A DNA stretch of 64,000 nucleotides from Aquabacterium fontiphilum (GCF_009909205.1 NZ_JAAAPN010000006.1:124001-188000), one strand, 5' to 3'. Positions 44,773 to 53,796 are shown, numbered from the stretch's first letter. The notes: generated by a model from the letters alone, not told the origin. Numbers and translations are program-made.

Positions 44773-46083
44773 TTAACCTTGCGCGGCAGACGCAGCGGAG
44801 GCAGCCGGGGCCGCGGGCGCGGAGGCGGCTGGCGGCGTCCACGGCACCGGCTTGGCCTTCATGCCGGGCGCCATCAGCTTCTGGAACCCATCGACCATGA
44901 CCTGTTCGCCAGCCTTCAGGCCGTCAAGCACCACCCAATCGGTGCCCTGTGACTGGCCCAGCTTGACCGGCCGCACGCTGACCGAGCCGTCGGCCGCCAC
45001 CACGCGCACCGTGTCACCCGAGCCCTGCCGGCTGACCGCCTGTTGCGGGATCAGGAAACCGCCTTCGGCCCGACCCTGCTCGATCTGCACACGCACATAC
45101 AGGCCCGGCAGCAGGGCGCCCTGCGGGTTGGGCACTTCGGCGCGCAGGCTGACCTGGCCGGAAGCCGGATCGACGGTCAGGTCCGTGAACAACAGGCGGG
45201 CGGGCTGGGAATACAGCGAGCCGTCTTCCAGCCGGATGCGCACCTGGGCGCCCGAGGCACCGGCCGACTTGATCTGGCCAGCCGCCATCGCGCGCTTGAG
45301 CGCCATGACTTCGGAGGCCGACTGCGTGATGTTGACGTAAAGGGTATCGGTCTGCTGGATCACGGCCAGCTGCGTCGCTTCGCCCTGACCCACCAGCGCG
45401 CCCTCGGTGACCAGCGCCCGGCCGATGCGACCGCTGATCGGCGCACGCACGGCTGCGTGGTCAAGCTGAATGCGCGCCTGGCGTACGGCCGCCTTGGCCG
45501 CAGCCACCTCGGCCTGCGCCTGACGCTGCGCCACCTGCGCGTTGAGGAATTCTTGCGGGCTGATGGCCTTCGCTTCTTTCAGCGGCTCGTAGCGGGCCAG
45601 CAGTGCCGCGGCCTGGGCCTGCTGTGCCTCGGCACGCGCCTGACTGGCCAGCGCGCTGTCCAGGGCGGCCTGGTAGGTCGCCGGATCGATCGTGAACAGC
45701 GACTGGCCCGCCTTGACCAGCCCCCCTTCGGTGAACAGCCGCTGCTGCACCACGCCCGCCACCCGCGCCCGCACCTCGGCCGTGCGGATGGGCTCCAGAC
45801 GGCCGGGCAGGTCGACCAGCAGCGGCACGCTCTGCGCCTGCACGGTGACCACGCCCACCGGCACCGCCGGCGGGCCACCCGCGCCTTGTTGCGCGGCAGG
45901 CTTGTCCGAGCCGCTGCAGCCGGTCAGCAAAGCCGCCGCCAGCGCGCACAGCGCCAACACGCCGATGGCGTCACCCGTCCATCCCCACGACCAGCGGCGC
46001 GATGCGGGCTGGCGGGCTGGCTCTGCCGCGGCATGGTCAGGAGCAGCCTCGAAGACATCAAGGGACGGGCGCAGGTTGGGCAT
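44773..46083 (-). CDS. RND efflux periplasmic adaptor, AcrA/MexA family
   Basis: A membrane fusion protein of 436 residues linking pump and duct. The signal peptide and lipobox ALLTGC (residues about 49-61 region) make it an inner-membrane lipoprotein. It shows the lipoyl/barrel-sandwich start LPGRLEPIRTAEVRARVAGVV and the coiled-coil hairpin. MPNLRPSLDV at 46083 is chosen; the frame is open to 46281 but would cross the operator and the divergent repressor gene. About 40 residues precede the signal helix, more than usual. Confidence 0.93.
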   Translation of the reverse strand: MPNLRPSLDVFEAAPDHAAAEPARQPASRRWSWGWTGDAIGVLALCALAAALLTGCSGSDKPAAQQGAGGPPAVPVGVVTVQAQSVPLLVDLPGRLEPIRTAEVRARVAGVVQQRLFTEGGLVKAGQSLFTIDPATYQAALDSALASQARAEAQQAQAAALLARYEPLKEAKAISPQEFLNAQVAQRQAQAEVAAAKAAVRQARIQLDHAAVRAPISGRIGRALVTEGALVGQGEATQLAVIQQTDTLYVNITQSASEVMALKRAMAAGQIKSAGASGAQVRIRLEDGSLYSQPARLLFTDLTVDPASGQVSLRAEVPNPQGALLPGLYVRVQIEQGRAEGGFLIPQQAVSRQGSGDTVRVVAADGSVSVRPVKLGQSQGTDWVVLDGLKAGEQVMVDGFQKLMAPGMKAKPVPWTPPAASAPAAPAASAASAAQG

Positions 46084-46118
46084 GGCGGTATTCCGACTTA
46101 TTCTGATTTCGGTAGAAT

Positions 46119-46140
46119 ATACATACACGCTTGTATGTAT
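46119..46140. promoter_or_regulatory. TetR repressor operator for the efflux operon
   Basis: A perfect inverted repeat: arms ATACATACA and TGTATGTAT with spacer CGCT. It lies in the 106-base divergent region and closely resembles the AcrR/TtgR operators built on TACATACA and TGTATGTA. Both promoters would be covered. Confidence 0.8.
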
Positions 46141-46189
46141 CTTGTGACCTCGGCAGCAATCCCGACTGAAAAGCAAGGACAATCCCGTC

Positions 46190-46801
46190 ATGCGCCGCAC
46201 CAAAGAAGCCGCCCTGCACACCCGCGAAGCCCTGCTCGACGCGGCCGAGGCCCTGTTCGCCGAACAGGGGGTGTCGCGCACGACCCTGCAGCAGATCGCC
46301 GAGCGCGCTGGCCTGACCCGCGGCGCGGTTTACTGGCATTTCGAGGACAAGGCCGCGCTGTTCAACGCGATGATGTCGCGCACCACACTGCCGATGGAAG
46401 AAGCGCTGCAGGGAATGGGCGAGGCGCCCGAGCCGCCGCTGGATGTGCTGCGCCGCCTTGCCGAAGACGCCTTGCGGCGCATCGCACACGACCCGCGCAC
46501 ACGACGCGTGTTCGAGATCGCCACCCACAAGGTCGAGTATGTGGATGAGTTGGCCGCCGTGCGCGATCGGCACCTGCAAGTCCAGACGGGCTGCCAGGCG
46601 CACATCCTGGACTGCTTCCGCCGGGCGCAGGCGCTGGGTCACATTCGCCCCGACGTGGACTGCGCGGTGGCAGCACTGGCCCACCACGCCCAGATCGACG
46701 GCCTGATCCAGATGTGGATGCTCCACCCCGCGCGCTTTGATCTCGTGGACATGGGGCTGCGCAGCCTGGATCTGTTTGTCGACGGCCTGCGCATGCGCTG
46801 A
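46190..46801 (+). CDS. TetR-family efflux repressor, AcrR/TtgR type
   Basis: 203 residues. MRRTKEAALHTREALLDAAEALF and LQQIAERAGLTRGAVYWHFEDKAALF form the helix-turn-helix of the AcrR/TtgR subgroup. The ligand domain follows. Divergent from the adaptor-pump-duct operon with the inverted repeat between them, so it represses the pump and itself until a substrate binds. Confidence 0.93.
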   Translation: MRRTKEAALHTREALLDAAEALFAEQGVSRTTLQQIAERAGLTRGAVYWHFEDKAALFNAMMSRTTLPMEEALQGMGEAPEPPLDVLRRLAEDALRRIAHDPRTRRVFEIATHKVEYVDELAAVRDRHLQVQTGCQAHILDCFRRAQALGHIRPDVDCAVAALAHHAQIDGLIQMWMLHPARFDLVDMGLRSLDLFVDGLRMR

Positions 46802-47467
46802 TCAGGCCCGGGCGACCAAGCCGTCGGAGCTTTCGTCCAGCCCTGCATCTTCCTGCAGGTGGCGGTCGTCCGCCCACGACAACATGGTGAACCCCTGCGG
46901 CGTGAACAGCAGGCGGTTGATGGTCGCGTTGGTCACGGCCCAACTGCGCGGCACCGACAAGCCCACACCGTTGGCGGCACGATAAAAGCAATCGAGCACG
47001 CCACCGTGGGCCACCAGCGCGATGGTCTGACCGGCATGGGCAGCCGCCAGGCGGGTGGCGGCATCCAGGCAGCGCGCGTAGAAGGCCTGCAACGTCTCGC
47101 CACCGGGCGGGCCGAACTCGGGGTCACGCGCGCGCCAGCGGCGCGCACCCTCTGGCCAACGCGCGGCGATCTCATCGTGCGTCAGCCCCTCCATCTCGCC
47201 GAAGTGGCGCTCGCGCAATGCCAGATCGGGCGTCACCCGCACACCATTGGCCGCGCCGATGGCCAGCGCCGTGTCGTGAGCACGCTGCAGGTCGCTGCTG
47301 TAGACGGCGGCCAGGGGCTCGTCGGCGAGGGCCGCCCCGAGTCTTGCCGCCTGCCATCGGCCCTTGTCGTTCAGCGGGATGTCGATGTGGCCCTGGATGC
47401 GGGATTCGCGATTCCAGGCCGTCTCGCCATGGCGGATGACCAACACGCGGGTGATGTCTTGCTGCAT
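46802..47467 (-). CDS. Histidine phosphatase (phosphoglycerate-mutase-like)
   Basis: 221 residues. The catalytic RHGETAWN motif and the second His in LVAHGGVLDCFYRA are present. This clade (GpmB/CobC-like) contains phosphatases of diverse small substrates rather than true mutases. The start at 47467 is chosen from family alignment; no strong ribosome binding site is seen. Convergent with the TetR repressor, sharing the end without a gap. Confidence 0.88.
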   Translation of the reverse strand: MQQDITRVLVIRHGETAWNRESRIQGHIDIPLNDKGRWQAARLGAALADEPLAAVYSSDLQRAHDTALAIGAANGVRVTPDLALRERHFGEMEGLTHDEIAARWPEGARRWRARDPEFGPPGGETLQAFYARCLDAATRLAAAHAGQTIALVAHGGVLDCFYRAANGVGLSVPRSWAVTNATINRLLFTPQGFTMLSWADDRHLQEDAGLDESSDGLVARA

Positions 47468-47510
47468 GACGGGATCATGCATCAGCCATGCTGCACTGCA
47501 CAACCCCGAT

Positions 47511-47873
47511 TCAGACGCCCCAGACGATGGGCCGGTTTTCAGCCATGGCGCGCTCGATCATCCGGATCAGGGGCCAGGCCCGCTGCCGCAAGGTGACCGG
47601 CTCGTCGGCGAAGGCCGTTTCGCGTGCCACGGGCTCGTCATCTTCCTCGCCCGCGAGCTTGTCCACCGGCAGGGCCCGCGGCTCGGCCGGCTCATTGCCC
47701 GTCTCGGCGTCGTGACTGGCGGCCTGCAACGTCGCCAGCGCGGCGGCCATGTCTTTCGGCTCAAGAATGCCAGGCTCGGACGCCGTCTTGCCGATCATGC
47801 CAAGCAAGGCCTCGGCTGAGGCGTTGAGCATGACCAGATCCGCGGCCGCTTGCGATTTGAAGGTAACAGGCAT
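47511..47873 (-). CDS. DUF1840 protein
   Basis: 120 residues, MPVTFKSQAAADLVML, with IGKTASEPGILEP and PLIRMIERAMAENRPIVWGV, matching the betaproteobacterial DUF1840 family. Cytoplasmic and function unknown. The last 46 bases upstream separate it from the coiled-coil gene, and readthrough is possible. Confidence 0.9.
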   Translation of the reverse strand: MPVTFKSQAAADLVMLNASAEALLGMIGKTASEPGILEPKDMAAALATLQAASHDAETGNEPAEPRALPVDKLAGEEDDEPVARETAFADEPVTLRQRAWPLIRMIERAMAENRPIVWGV

Positions 47874-47919
47874 GCGACCAGTTTAGCGCGCAGGGCCGTC
47901 GCCCGCCGGTGCAAGCCCC

Positions 47920-48594
47920 TCACGGGCTCAGGCGTTCCTGCTCCAGCCAGCGCGCGGCCTCCAGGCGATCGACCCAGCGCTCGGCCACGTTGTCGAGTGT
48001 CACGCGCCCGATGCCGGCAAAGGGCTCCAGGCGGGCCAGGGTTTCCTTGGGACGGTCGCTGCGGTACAGCTCGATGGCATCCCGCCCCACCTGATAGAGC
48101 TGCTGGTTGCGCTTCTCAAGCACGGCCTGGGCCTGGGTGCTGCGCTCCAGCCGCGCGCGCACGGCGGCCAGCGTGCGCTGCTGCTCGGCCAGCTCGGCGG
48201 CCTGGGCAGCCTGCTTGTCCTGGGCGGCGGCCAGTTCGTCCTTCACGCGCTGCAGTTCGGCTTCCAGTTCACTCACGCGGGCCTGGGCCGCGCGAGCCTG
48301 GGCCTGCGCGCCCGCCACGCGGCTGGCTTGCGCCCGCGAGCTCGCCTCAGCAGCCTGCTTGTCGCTCATCAGCTTCGCCTTCTCGGCATCCAGTGCGGCC
48401 TTGTCCTGCTGCAGGGTGGCAGCTTCCTGCTGCGCAGCGCGCAAGGCTTGCTGCGTTCGGCGCAGGGCCTCTCGTTCGCGGCTGCCCTTGTCCTGCGCCT
48501 GGGCGGGCTGCATCAGCGCCCCTGTCAGCAGCACACTGGTCAGCAGGCCGGTGAGCAGGGCACCCAGGGCGGCAGTCAGACGGGTATCACGCAT
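47920..48594 (-). CDS. Exported coiled-coil protein of the exoprotein cluster
   Basis: 224 residues. The signal peptide reads MRDTRLTAALGALLTGLLTSVLLTG, cleaved near AQAQ. Residues about 38-160 are a continuous Ala/Gln/Glu heptad coiled coil, and a short globular C-terminus ends the protein (VGRDAIELYRSDRPKETLARLEPF). No enzymatic motif. It lies 11 bases after the porin gene, so it belongs to the same transcript. The coiled coil may span or brace the periplasm, as an inference. Confidence 0.8.
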   Translation of the reverse strand: MRDTRLTAALGALLTGLLTSVLLTGALMQPAQAQDKGSREREALRRTQQALRAAQQEAATLQQDKAALDAEKAKLMSDKQAAEASSRAQASRVAGAQAQARAAQARVSELEAELQRVKDELAAAQDKQAAQAAELAEQQRTLAAVRARLERSTQAQAVLEKRNQQLYQVGRDAIELYRSDRPKETLARLEPFAGIGRVTLDNVAERWVDRLEAARWLEQERLSP

Positions 48595-48605
48595 GGCGGG
48601 CCTCC

Positions 48606-50357
48606 TCAGAAGCGGGCGTTGAGTTCAAGCTGAATCACATCGATGCGCTGGCGGGCGCTGCTGAGGGTGGGCACCTGCTGGCCGTCGATCGTTTCGGTGC
48701 GGCCGTCTGTCAGGTTGCGGGTACTGGTCACGCGCAGGCCGACCGATGTGCGCGGGCCGATGAAGTAACTGCCGCCCAGGGTCCAACCGGTGTAGTTGGT
48801 TCCGCCCAGATGCCAGGTGGTGTCGGTGAAGGCATCCACCCAGGCGTCGCGTTCGAAATGGCGCCAGCCCAGATAGGCCGACCAGTCGCCACGCAACTCC
48901 TGCTTGGGCGAGCCGATCTGCAGGCGGGCCTGCCAGGCAGTGGTTTTCTTCGCCAGGTCGATGTCGGCGCCCGGTTGCGCACGGCGACGGATGTCGGCCA
49001 AGTCAAAGCCGGTGTTCTCGATCACGTCCACGCTGCCGCGCACGTTGAGCCCTTCCCAGCCCTGGTAGGTGTAAGCCAGGCTGAGCGTGAGCGGACGGAA
49101 CCTGCTGGCCAGGCCCCACACGGGCGCGACGGCCGTACCACCCACTGCCTGCGTGCGGCTCTGATTGATGCGCACGAGGGTGTTGCCTCGCTGGCGCACA
49201 GCACGCTTGTACTCGCTGCCCAGGTAGCTCGAATCTGCCGAAGCAAAGGAGCCGACATCGTTGGGGTAGCGTGCGTCGAAGCGACCCTCGATGTGACGGA
49301 AGTCGTAGTAGCCCAGCCCGATGTCGAACTGCGCGTTCTCAGCCGGCTTGAACTGGGCCCCCACCTGCGCGCCATACAGCCAGCTGTCAGAGGTGTCGCT
49401 CGCAAACTCGATCAATGGGAAGGCGCCTGCCGTCACGAACACCTTGTTGGCGTCGTTGAAGGCATGGCTGGCCTTGACTGCCGCACCGTCGAAGTTGATG
49501 TCGTCCGGCCAGATCAGGTCGCCGCCAAAATAGGGGCTGGCAAAGCGCCCGGCCATGGCGGTGATGTCGGGTGTGTAGGCCTGCCACTGGATCCAGGCGC
49601 GGTCCAGCTGCACGCTGTACTTGCTGAAGTTGCCGTTGCTGCCGCCCAGGGTCTGCGAGGTGGACACGGCCTGGGCGTTGCCCGTGCTCAGGCGCACACC
49701 GGCCTTGAAGCCATAGGCCAGGTCGCTTGTCAGCCCGAAGCGGGCCCGCAGCGTCATGCGGTTGCGGCGGTCTTGCGTGTTGGTGAGGTCAGGCGACCAG
49801 GCCAACGGACCTTCGAAGGCCGGGTCGTTCTGATACGCAAAGCCGAAATCCTCAGCAGCCGACACGTTGCGCTTGTCCCAGTCCTCCGACTGATACCGCA
49901 CCCGCACATCGCCTTCCAGCGTGATGCGGTTGAGCCAGGAGGGCAAGGCGCCGGGCTGGCCCCAGCGCTCGGTTCGGGCCTGGGCGAGCACCTCCTGCTT
50001 GATCTCGTCACGCATCTGCTGGCGCACCGTCTCGGGCACATAGGGCACCCGGATCACGCCGGGCCGGCGTTCGCTCCCCGCTTCGGCCGGCGTGGGGGGC
50101 ATGGGGGCCGCAGCCGCCTGTGCGGATTGGCGCAACAGCTGATCGGCCTTCTCCTGCGACAAGAGGCCGCCATCGACCAGTGCCTTGATCAGGTTGAGCG
50201 TGGTGGCGCGCAGGCGCTCCAGCTCGGCGCGCTCGTCAGCGTGGGCCTGCAGCGGCACGAAGGCGCAGCACAGGGCGGCTGCGGCCGCCGCGGTGGCCGT
50301 GGCAGGGCGAAGGCGGAACATCAGTCGGGACAACGTGGGACGCATGGTGGTCTTCAT
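48606..50357 (-). CDS. Putative outer-membrane porin of the exoprotein cluster
   Basis: 583 residues. The signal peptide ends at LQAHADE. The mature N-terminus is a short helical coil (ELERLRATTLNLIKALVDGGLLSQEKADQLL), as in the putative-porin (Porin_5) family, and the rest is amphipathic beta-barrel ending RIDVIQLELNARF with a C-terminal Phe. It lies 60 bases after the tonB-like gene and 11 before the coiled-coil gene. It is not a TonB-dependent receptor: no plug domain is seen. It may provide an outer-membrane partner for the TonB-like protein. Confidence 0.85.
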   Translation of the reverse strand: MKTTMRPTLSRLMFRLRPATATAAAAAALCCAFVPLQAHADERAELERLRATTLNLIKALVDGGLLSQEKADQLLRQSAQAAAAPMPPTPAEAGSERRPGVIRVPYVPETVRQQMRDEIKQEVLAQARTERWGQPGALPSWLNRITLEGDVRVRYQSEDWDKRNVSAAEDFGFAYQNDPAFEGPLAWSPDLTNTQDRRNRMTLRARFGLTSDLAYGFKAGVRLSTGNAQAVSTSQTLGGSNGNFSKYSVQLDRAWIQWQAYTPDITAMAGRFASPYFGGDLIWPDDINFDGAAVKASHAFNDANKVFVTAGAFPLIEFASDTSDSWLYGAQVGAQFKPAENAQFDIGLGYYDFRHIEGRFDARYPNDVGSFASADSSYLGSEYKRAVRQRGNTLVRINQSRTQAVGGTAVAPVWGLASRFRPLTLSLAYTYQGWEGLNVRGSVDVIENTGFDLADIRRRAQPGADIDLAKKTTAWQARLQIGSPKQELRGDWSAYLGWRHFERDAWVDAFTDTTWHLGGTNYTGWTLGGSYFIGPRTSVGLRVTSTRNLTDGRTETIDGQQVPTLSSARQRIDVIQLELNARF

Positions 50358-50417
50358 TTCAAAAGTTCAAACGGCCTGTGCGGGCATAAGCGGGCGTGTG
50401 CGGGCCTGCGCAGCGCA

Positions 50418-51134
50418 TCAGCCACTGATCGGATCGACCGACAGACGCAGTTCCATGGGCTGGGGCAGGCCGGCCGGCGGCACCAGGCGAAAGCCTTTGC
50501 TGGCATCGGCCATGGCGCTGCGCACGCGGTCTTCGGCCGCACGGTCGTTGAGGCCCAGCACCTCGAAGCGTTCAATGCGGCCCTGCGGCCCCACCCACAC
50601 CTGCAGTCGGGCGCCCAGACGCACGATGTCCTTGGGCAGCGCCCGATCAAGCTCCGACTTGAGCAACTGCTGCGCGCTGCGGGCATAGAAGGTGTATTTG
50701 GCTCGGTCAGAGGCGCTGGGCGCGCCGCCGGCACCGCTGCCCACCGGGCCACCCTGATACTCGCTGGTGATGGTGCCTGAGCGGAAGGCGCTGGGCCCAT
50801 CGCCCGCGGGGCCATCCATCTTCAGGGCCTCGGCCTGCTGCGGCGGGGGCGTGTCGACCTGCTTGGGCTGCTCGGTCTGCACCACCTGCTTGGGCTCTTC
50901 CTTGGGAGGCTCGGGCTTATCTTCCTTCGGCGGCGGCGGTGGCGGCGGCGGGGTGTCGGGCAGCACGGCAATCTTCACCGTCTGGCGACCGACTGGCTTG
51001 CTGCCGCCCTTGCCCATCAGCGCGTGGATGCCCCAGCCCATCAGGGCCATCAGCAACAGGCCCACCAGCCACGGCAGTGCACGTTGCCAGACAGGCGCAC
51101 TTTGAGAGCGGTGTGCAGGTGCAGCCATGCTCAT
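50418..51134 (-). CDS. TonB-like energy transducer
   Basis: 238 residues. One N-terminal membrane anchor (WQRALPWLVGLLLMALMGWG), a Pro-rich periplasmic spacer with a run of eight prolines and Lys/Glu-Pro repeats, then a TonB C-terminal-like domain (KSELDRALPKDIVRLGARLQVWVGPQGRIERFEV). The start at 51134 overlaps the ExbD stop as ATGA. Together with ExbB and ExbD it should transmit proton-motive force to an outer-membrane partner. Confidence 0.88.
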   Translation of the reverse strand: MSMAAPAHRSQSAPVWQRALPWLVGLLLMALMGWGIHALMGKGGSKPVGRQTVKIAVLPDTPPPPPPPPKEDKPEPPKEEPKQVVQTEQPKQVDTPPPQQAEALKMDGPAGDGPSAFRSGTITSEYQGGPVGSGAGGAPSASDRAKYTFYARSAQQLLKSELDRALPKDIVRLGARLQVWVGPQGRIERFEVLGLNDRAAEDRVRSAMADASKGFRLVPPAGLPQPMELRLSVDPISG

Positions 51135-51532
51135 GTCCCGATGCGCGAGGTCACGAGGCCCATGGGCACCTCGATCTTGTTGCACAGGTCGATCACCTCG
51201 ACCACCCTGGCGTACTGCGTGCGCGCGTCGCCCTTGATGGCCACGCTCATCTTGGGATCGGCGGCCTTGGCCTGCAGCAGCTGCGCCTCCAGTTGCGCCA
51301 GCGTGACGCTGACGCCGTTGGCCATCAACGTGCCGTCGGGCAGTACCTGCACGATGCGCAGGTCATGCTGCTCGGTGCTGGGCTTGTTGCTGGGCTTGGG
51401 CAGGTTGATGGACAGGCCCTGCACCGAGGCCGTCGTCATCAGAATGAACACCACGAGCAGCACATAGGCCAGATCCAGCATCGGCGTGACGTTGATGCTG
51501 TCATAGGGCTTGGTTTCGTTTTGAACCTGCAT
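51131..51532 (-). CDS. ExbD-family protein, second copy
   Basis: 133 residues. A single membrane helix, INVTPMLDLAYVLLVVFILM, contains the proton-carrying Asp. The periplasmic domain carries the family end with SVAIKGDARTQYARVVEVIDLC. It lies 9 bases after the first ExbD and overlaps the tonB-like start. Confidence 0.92.
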   Translation of the reverse strand: MQVQNETKPYDSINVTPMLDLAYVLLVVFILMTTASVQGLSINLPKPSNKPSTEQHDLRIVQVLPDGTLMANGVSVTLAQLEAQLLQAKAADPKMSVAIKGDARTQYARVVEVIDLCNKIEVPMGLVTSRIGT

Positions 51533-51541
51533 GGGGCCGTC

Positions 51542-51949
51542 TCACTGCATGCGTTTGGTGGCCAGGCCGATCTCGGTGATGTCGAGCCGCTTGGCGATTT
51601 CGAGCACGGCCATCACCTTCTCGTACTGGGCAGCGGCATCGGCCTTGAGCACCACCGGCAGGTTGGGGTTGGCTGCCTTGTACTGGGCCAGGCTGGTCTG
51701 CAGCTCGTCCAGGCTCACCGGATAGGCGTCCAGATAGACCTGCCCCTCTGCCGTGATGGTGATGCCGCGCGTCTGCGGCTTGGCCAGATTGCCCGCCGCC
51801 TGGGTCAGCGGGGGCGAGACCTTGACGCCCTGCACTGAGGCCGTCGTCATGATGATGAAGACCACCAGCAGCACATAAGCCAGATCGAGCATGGGCGTGA
51901 CGTTGATGTCGTCATACGCCTGCAGATCGCCCTTGAGGTCTCCGGCCAT
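51542..51949 (-). CDS. ExbD-family protein, first copy
   Basis: 135 residues with the helix INVTPMLDLAYVLLVVFIIM and its channel Asp. Its periplasmic domain differs from copy 2 (LPVVLKADAAAQYEKVMAVLEIAK). Two different ExbDs beside one ExbB suggest a mixed channel. Confidence 0.92.
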   Translation of the reverse strand: MAGDLKGDLQAYDDINVTPMLDLAYVLLVVFIIMTTASVQGVKVSPPLTQAAGNLAKPQTRGITITAEGQVYLDAYPVSLDELQTSLAQYKAANPNLPVVLKADAAAQYEKVMAVLEIAKRLDITEIGLATKRMQ

Positions 51950-51989
51950 ATCTTGCTCCGTTGCCTTGCTACGTTGCGCCTGCGCCAGA

Positions 51990-53684
51990 TCAGCGTGCGC
52001 CGTGGGTCTCGGCCACGCGCGTCACGAACTCGTCGACAAAGATGGCCATGTCGGACGAGATGTTCTTGATGCGCGCAGCCAGGTAGTTGTAGCCAAACAG
52101 CGCCGGGATCGCGACCGCCAGGCCGGCCACGGTGGCCAGCAGCGCCGCGGCAATGCCCGGGGCAATCGCATTGACGTTCACATCCCCCGCGGCCGCAATG
52201 GCTGCAAAGGTGATCATCACGCCCACGACCGTGCCCAGCAGACCCAGGAAAGGGCCGCCCGAGATGGCAATGGTCAACAACACGATCTTGCTGTTGAGCG
52301 TGTGGCTTTCGCGGATCAGGTCGGCATCGACCGCGGCCTTGACGGCATCGATCGACGCTCCCGACAGCGGCGCAGCACCGGGCTGGCCGACATCGCGCTT
52401 TTGCAGCTCGCGCAGGCCGGCGGCATACAGGCGGGCCAGCGGTGCGTGCGGTACATCGCCGGCCTGCACCGTCATCACGTCGCGAGCGCTACGGAAGGCT
52501 TCGAGGAAGCGGGAGTTGTCCTTGTCTGCACGGACAACCAGCATCGTCTTGTCGTACATGACCCACGCGGCGATCACGAACATCACGGCCAGGATCACGA
52601 TGACCACCCAGGCGTCGACCGTCAGGTTGTCAATCAGGATCTGGAAATGACCCGGCTCTTCGCTGGACGCGGCGGCCGATTCTTCCGTCTGCGTCACGGC
52701 CATGACCAGCTTGGCATCGGCGCTCTGCGCAGCATGCATCAGCCGCACATGCTCAGCGCTGCGCACGGTGGACGCCAGCTCAAGCTGGTCCAGCAAGCCG
52801 CTGTAGCTGCTGCCCAGCACAACCTCAGCCGCAAACGGCTGGCCGGCGTCGGCCACATCGGCCTCGGCCGCCTTGGCACCGTTGACGTACAGCGTGGCCT
52901 TGCCACTGCCCAGCGTGAGCGCCACATGGGCCCAGGCGGACGCGGGCAGCTCGCCCCCGGCCACCGTCGTGTCACCCAGTCGCGCCACGATCTGCGCGCC
53001 CTGCAACGCCAGCTCAAGCGGGCCGTGGCGCAAGACTGTGCCGGCCGTCGCTGGCTTGATCCACATCGCCACGCTATAAGGCCCGGTTGAAGGGGCCACA
53101 GGCTGGTCGCCCATGTCCAAAGCGACAGGCTGTTGACCATCCAGTCGCAGCGCGGCGCCGATCATGCCGTTGGCTTCACGATTCACAGCGACGGCCGATC
53201 TGCGCTGCCCCGTCACATCGGCCGTCGGGCCATTGTTCTCGGCGAACATGAATGCCGCCGTTGTCTGGTCATCGAACAACGCGGGCGAGCTCACCTCCGC
53301 GGCAGCCTGCTCATTGCCAGCATAGACATACACCTGGTTCTGATCACTGGCCGGCATGACGGAGGGCAGCTGAACCCAGATCACAGCCAGTTCATTGGCG
53401 CCATCAAAGCGCTCGACCCAGAACTTCAGTGGTGTCTTGTCGTCGGCAGCGACCACGCGCAGGTCGCTGCCATCGGGCTTGGCACCCAGGAAATCAAAGT
53501 TGCCCGAATGCAGTCGAACCGGCACCACCACCCCGCTGAGGGCCTGCGTGGTCTGGACACCTTGTTGCGTGGTGTTGAGCGTGACTTGCGTGCGTTGTTG
53601 CCAGTCGCTGTTCCACCAGGCGCTGGCCAGACCCGGCCAGGCCACGCAAGCCGCAAAGAGGGCGAGCACATGTTTGCGCATCAT
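51990..53684 (-). CDS. DUF2341-LamG-ExbB fusion, proton channel with periplasmic lectin-like domain
   Basis: 564 residues in three parts. A signal peptide (residues 1-22) is followed by a DUF2341 domain (about 23-125, starting WWNSDWQQRTQVTL) and a LamG/concanavalin-like domain (about 195-305, YSVAMWIKPATAG and AWAHVALTLG). A membrane helix (359-377) then leads into an ExbB/TolQ proton-channel core (about 380-564) with two further helices, LGLLGTVVGVMITFAAIA and GIAAALLATVAGLAVAIPALFGYN. ExbB normally lacks any such periplasmic domain. It lies 111 bases after the exoprotein gene and 40 before the first ExbD gene. The lectin-like part could bind the exoprotein or cell-wall sugars. Confidence 0.9.
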   Translation of the reverse strand: MMRKHVLALFAACVAWPGLASAWWNSDWQQRTQVTLNTTQQGVQTTQALSGVVVPVRLHSGNFDFLGAKPDGSDLRVVAADDKTPLKFWVERFDGANELAVIWVQLPSVMPASDQNQVYVYAGNEQAAAEVSSPALFDDQTTAAFMFAENNGPTADVTGQRRSAVAVNREANGMIGAALRLDGQQPVALDMGDQPVAPSTGPYSVAMWIKPATAGTVLRHGPLELALQGAQIVARLGDTTVAGGELPASAWAHVALTLGSGKATLYVNGAKAAEADVADAGQPFAAEVVLGSSYSGLLDQLELASTVRSAEHVRLMHAAQSADAKLVMAVTQTEESAAASSEEPGHFQILIDNLTVDAWVVIVILAVMFVIAAWVMYDKTMLVVRADKDNSRFLEAFRSARDVMTVQAGDVPHAPLARLYAAGLRELQKRDVGQPGAAPLSGASIDAVKAAVDADLIRESHTLNSKIVLLTIAISGGPFLGLLGTVVGVMITFAAIAAAGDVNVNAIAPGIAAALLATVAGLAVAIPALFGYNYLAARIKNISSDMAIFVDEFVTRVAETHGAR

Positions 53685-53796
53685 TGACTACTTTCCATCG
53701 ATCGGTTCATCGGCCCGTCACGGTGGCCCCGCCTGCCCGGATCACGACCGGACGCGGCATCTTGGGCAACGCCCGTGACAGGATCACGACAGCCCT

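Noticed and set aside
48810-50780. A 656-codon open frame antisense to the porin and tonB-like genes
   Set aside because: It spans parts of two real genes on the other strand and shows no motif.
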